A stretch of DNA of 64,000 nucleotides, taken from NCBI GenBank assembly GCA_947165675.1, contig CAMVBJ010000008.1, forward strand, positions 38,355-102,354, written 5' to 3'. Of the stretch, positions 61,172 to 64,000 are shown one piece after another. This stretch comes from an uncultured Prevotellaceae bacterium (GTDB lineage: Bacteria; Bacteroidota; Bacteroidia; Bacteroidales; Muribaculaceae). The position numbers and the translations under genes are program-made. The first letter of the stretch is position 1. Each line of letters starts with the position of its first letter. The notes under the pieces are model-generated. The model made no database searches. It saw only the letters and a program-made list of their open reading frames with translations, and was not told where the DNA came from.

Positions 61172-63133
61172 TTATTTAAACTGTGGTTCTCCGATAAAAG
61201 CCTTGTGGAATTGATGCCATAATTCCCAGTTCTTGCCTGCGGGAGCACTTGGATGGTATACGCGCATAGCCGGAATGCTCTTACCTTTGATCGGGTAATA
61301 CCACACAGGGCATGAATCGCCGTCAACCTCAATTGAGGATTCAGTGCCGTCCCATGCAGGGAGTAGATTATATAGCCTTTGCCCCCAGACAATGATGGCA
61401 TCAGGCTGATAGCTTTCTAGCAATTCTCTAAACGCTTCTTCACTATCTTTTTGAGCTGTCATATCAGGTTCTGTACGTGGGCCAGTTGTGGACTTTTGGA
61501 AGTAGTTGTAAAACATTATACTGTTCCACAACTGTTCGCGCTCCTCTTGATTGAGTTCCCGACCTGCTAATGCGCGTTCGAAACACAAGAAAGTCTGTTG
61601 ATAAGGTGCACCCCAGTACTCATAAACGAATTCTTTGACAACGCCAATAGTTTCATCTGTGGCATCCGTTGCGTCGCCATAATGGCTCTCGCCAAGTACC
61701 AGCACCTTCTTTCCATAAACACCACCTGAATTGTATTCACTTCCAACCCATGGCTTGAAAAAGATTTTAGAATCGCTATTTACTTCTTGTTGAACGGTTT
61801 CCTTCCGTACTGCCTCTTGCTGTACTGGGTCTTGCTGAATAGGTTCTTGCTTTGCAGACTCTAACTGAATCAGTGCTTCTTTTTTAATATCGCTATTTTG
61901 CGGATTTTTGATGAAATAATAGATTAAAGCCCGTAAAACAAGAAGTTCAGCATCAATATCTGTCATGTTATACCCTATTGTGCCGAAAAGCCATTTATGA
62001 TTGTCTCGACATGTGATTTCTAATAATTCCGGTTCATTGCTATCCCATTCACCATACCATGCATTTTTGTTAATATCAATAATGTCTGATAAATTTATGG
62101 TGTAATGTCCACGATCAGCAATAAATTCCAGCGCATCAGCAAAAAGGTAAACTGTAACCTCTTGGCTAGAATCCCTATCAAAATACCTTTTCCCCATGTG
62201 AAAATGAGGAGTTTTCAGAGAAAACGACTTTCTCATATAGCAGGGACGATTAACAATTAAATCATCACAGTCAATTTTTTGTGGTTTCGCTCCTGATTCT
62301 AACCAATACCGTTTAAAGTAATCGGCATAATTATCATACAGAGATTGATTTAATAATTTTGACCCATAATCATAGAAGAAAAAATGTTCCAAAACGTGTT
62401 CCATACGATGTTTAAAAATGAACAACTGATAATAGTAGTTTTCCTCAGTTAATGACACATCATCTTCTCCTACAATTGGAATTTTAATCAAGTTACGCAA
62501 TTCTTGATTAACATCATCAGAAAGATTATCAAGTAGACTTAGTTTTGTGCTTGTATATTCATTAATATTCTCTGGTCTTAACCAAGATTGCAATAATTCA
62601 GCTAGATCCTGGGAGTCTTTTTTCTTAATTTTTCCCAAATAATACTTACTTTTGGGTTCAGCGCGCATATCAAACTCTAAATCATCTCGTTCTTCCTCTG
62701 GGAGAGATTCAAGGATTTTAAGTTTCTCAATGATTGCACTACTTGCTTTATTCTTCTGCTCAGTTCTTTGAACTTTTGTTGCTTTTAGGCGTTGATATGC
62801 TTGTTCTAGAGCTTTGGTAGGATCAGATATCTTTCTCGCAAAGAAACTTTCGGTAACTTCATCAATCAATTCGTCAATGTCTTCACTATCACGTTCTTTT
62901 TCTGGAAGTTTCATATAGAAACGTTCAAGAGCCTTTTGAAAACGGTTTGATTCAGCTTCAGAAACACCACCTATGTCATCATCGTCATCATCAGACGATG
63001 AGTCGACATCATAAGTTTCCTCGTACTCATCACTGTCTTTGAAACGGTAATCATCCTCATATTCACCATCATCGCCGGTGAATATCTTCTTCACAGTTTT
63101 GATAAAATCAGTTAATCCCATAATGTTTAGCAA
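61172..63133 (-). CDS. Multidomain protein: acidic N-terminus, helical region, PH-like segment, C-terminal uracil-DNA-glycosylase-like domain
   Basis: 653 aa; VTVYLFADALEFIADRGHYTINLSDIIDI; GKKVLVLGESHYGD...PDAIIVWGQRLYNLLP...RVYHPSAP. Confidence 0.65.
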   Translation of the reverse strand: MLNIMGLTDFIKTVKKIFTGDDGEYEDDYRFKDSDEYEETYDVDSSSDDDDDDIGGVSEAESNRFQKALERFYMKLPEKERDSEDIDELIDEVTESFFARKISDPTKALEQAYQRLKATKVQRTEQKNKASSAIIEKLKILESLPEEERDDLEFDMRAEPKSKYYLGKIKKKDSQDLAELLQSWLRPENINEYTSTKLSLLDNLSDDVNQELRNLIKIPIVGEDDVSLTEENYYYQLFIFKHRMEHVLEHFFFYDYGSKLLNQSLYDNYADYFKRYWLESGAKPQKIDCDDLIVNRPCYMRKSFSLKTPHFHMGKRYFDRDSSQEVTVYLFADALEFIADRGHYTINLSDIIDINKNAWYGEWDSNEPELLEITCRDNHKWLFGTIGYNMTDIDAELLVLRALIYYFIKNPQNSDIKKEALIQLESAKQEPIQQDPVQQEAVRKETVQQEVNSDSKIFFKPWVGSEYNSGGVYGKKVLVLGESHYGDATDATDETIGVVKEFVYEYWGAPYQQTFLCFERALAGRELNQEEREQLWNSIMFYNYFQKSTTGPRTEPDMTAQKDSEEAFRELLESYQPDAIIVWGQRLYNLLPAWDGTESSIEVDGDSCPVWYYPIKGKSIPAMRVYHPSAPAGKNWELWHQFHKAFIGEPQFK

Positions 63134-63162
63134 TTATATGTTAAAAAATATATTACTGATGG

Positions 63163-63170
63163 CAAAAATA
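63163..63170 (-). promoter_or_regulatory. TATTTTTG -7 box for 653-aa gene (minus), half of an 11-bp inverted repeat with 63208-63218
   Basis: GGCAAAAATAG (63162-63172) / CTATTTTTGCC (63208-63218). Confidence 0.5.
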
Positions 63171-63279
63171 GATACAGGGTGCGTCAAAATATGACCGAGG
63201 ATATGACTATTTTTGCCGATGTTTTCATCAGATTTCCCGTCAACCATGCAAAAAGGCGGGACTGCTCGTGCCTCGCTTT

Positions 63280-63410
63280 GTCAGTTGATGGTCCTAGGAA
63301 AACCAGAGTACAAAAACGGTACATCAATGCAGTCCACGCCTATAGCATGGAAGCCGCCGTGCCGCCTTCTCTTGTACTCGTATTGAAAATTTCCTAGGTT
63401 CTCAACCGAC
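63280..63410. ncRNA. Candidate structured RNA or palindromic element in orphan intergenic region
   Basis: GTCAGTTGA..CCTAGGAAA..GAGTAC (63280-63311) complementary to GTACTC..TTTCCTAGG..TCAACCGAC (63374-63410). Confidence 0.4.
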
Positions 63411-63552
63411 AAGAATGGTGCATGTCGCTTCTATTATCTAAAATGTCTTGATTAGAAAACGCCAGTAAGAGTTCTAATCATTTGCAAAATTAGGTGTTAT
63501 TAGTTAGAAAAGCAAGAAAAAGCATTCAATTTAATGTTTATAGGAAAAATGC

Positions 63553-63584
63553 AAGGCGGCGGGACCGTGTGGTCTCGCCGCCTT
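63553..63584 (-). terminator. Terminator hairpin downstream of hppA
   Basis: AAGGCGGCGGGACC gtgt GGTCTCGCCGCCTT. Confidence 0.8.
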
Positions 63585-63638
63585 GACAATTATTGACGGG
63601 GGCTCGCAATTAAGCCCTTGATGGGTCAAATCTGAGGA

Positions 63639-64000
63639 TTACTTCTTGTAGGCGTTGATGACGTTCTCAATGCTATCGTCGATGCGCATCTTGTAGAAGG
63701 AGCGCCATACGAAGAAAATAGCGACGAGGACGAAGATGATGCCAATCCAAGGTGCATACTCGCGGAAGTTCTCGCTGATAGCCATCTCCATAGCCAGCAG
63801 ACCGAACAGGGTGGTGAACTTGATGATGGGGTTCAACGAAACTGAAGAGGTGTCCTTGAAGGGATCACCCACGGTGTCACCAACAACCGATGCGTCGTGC
63901 AGATCGGTGCCCTTGAGGTCGAGGTCAACCTCAACGACCTTCTTGCTGTTATCCCAGCTACCACCGGCGTTGGCCATGAATACAGCCTGGAACAGACCGA
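63639..64000 (-). CDS. hppA: Membrane-bound proton/sodium-translocating pyrophosphatase, C-terminus (truncated by window)
   Basis: GLFQAVFMANAGGSWDNSKKVVEV...GTDLHDASVVGDTVGDPFKDTSSVSLNPIIKF. Confidence 0.93.
   Translation of the reverse strand, partial: GLFQAVFMANAGGSWDNSKKVVEVDLDLKGTDLHDASVVGDTVGDPFKDTSSVSLNPIIKFTTLFGLLAMEMAISENFREYAPWIGIIFVLVAIFFVWRSFYKMRIDDSIENVINAYKK

Noticed and set aside
63179-63397. 72-aa plus-strand ORF
   Set aside because: Lies over the structured region 63280-63410; no homology-like pattern, better explained as RNA/palindrome

Overview
About 64 kb of a Bacteroidota (Bacteroidales-type) chromosome. The assignment rests on TAnnTTTG-type promoter boxes, a murF-alr fusion, DUF4270/DUF6242/DUF4492-type genes, and cydAB with DUF4492. 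Most of the window is core genome: mreD(3' end)-mrdA-rodA, an Lnb/DUF4105-like membrane protein, secA, DUF4270 plus a short GT5 protein, nagA, three ompH/skp paralogs-bamA-uppS, ribD-prmC, an Lrp regulator, suhB, trpS, a YgjP-like peptidase, a Smr protein, cydAB, GSCFA-murF/alr, tadA, ansA, aqpZ, ugd, an OmpA protein, an OPT transporter, a BspA-like LRR lipoprotein, a RecD-like helicase, secreted endonuclease I, a 2-oxoacid:ferredoxin oxidoreductase operon, and the 3' end of hppA. There are tRNAs for Thr, His and Ser, and many strong hairpin terminators. I found no CRISPR array, prophage or intact transposase. Points worth a second look: (1) a two-gene operon pairing an acidic/PH-like/uracil-DNA-glycosylase-like fusion protein with a polytopic TonB, flanked by a 24-bp perfect hairpin and a structured non-coding region; (2) an unlisted 53-aa kinase-N-lobe-like ORF with its own promoter-like box; (3) a family of AACAAC-decamer inverted repeats downstream of genes; (4) a 139-bp nested palindromic element; (5) a SusE/F-like pseudogene; (6) a Gly/Tyr-rich insertion in BamA. 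All calls are by eye from translations, with no database search.
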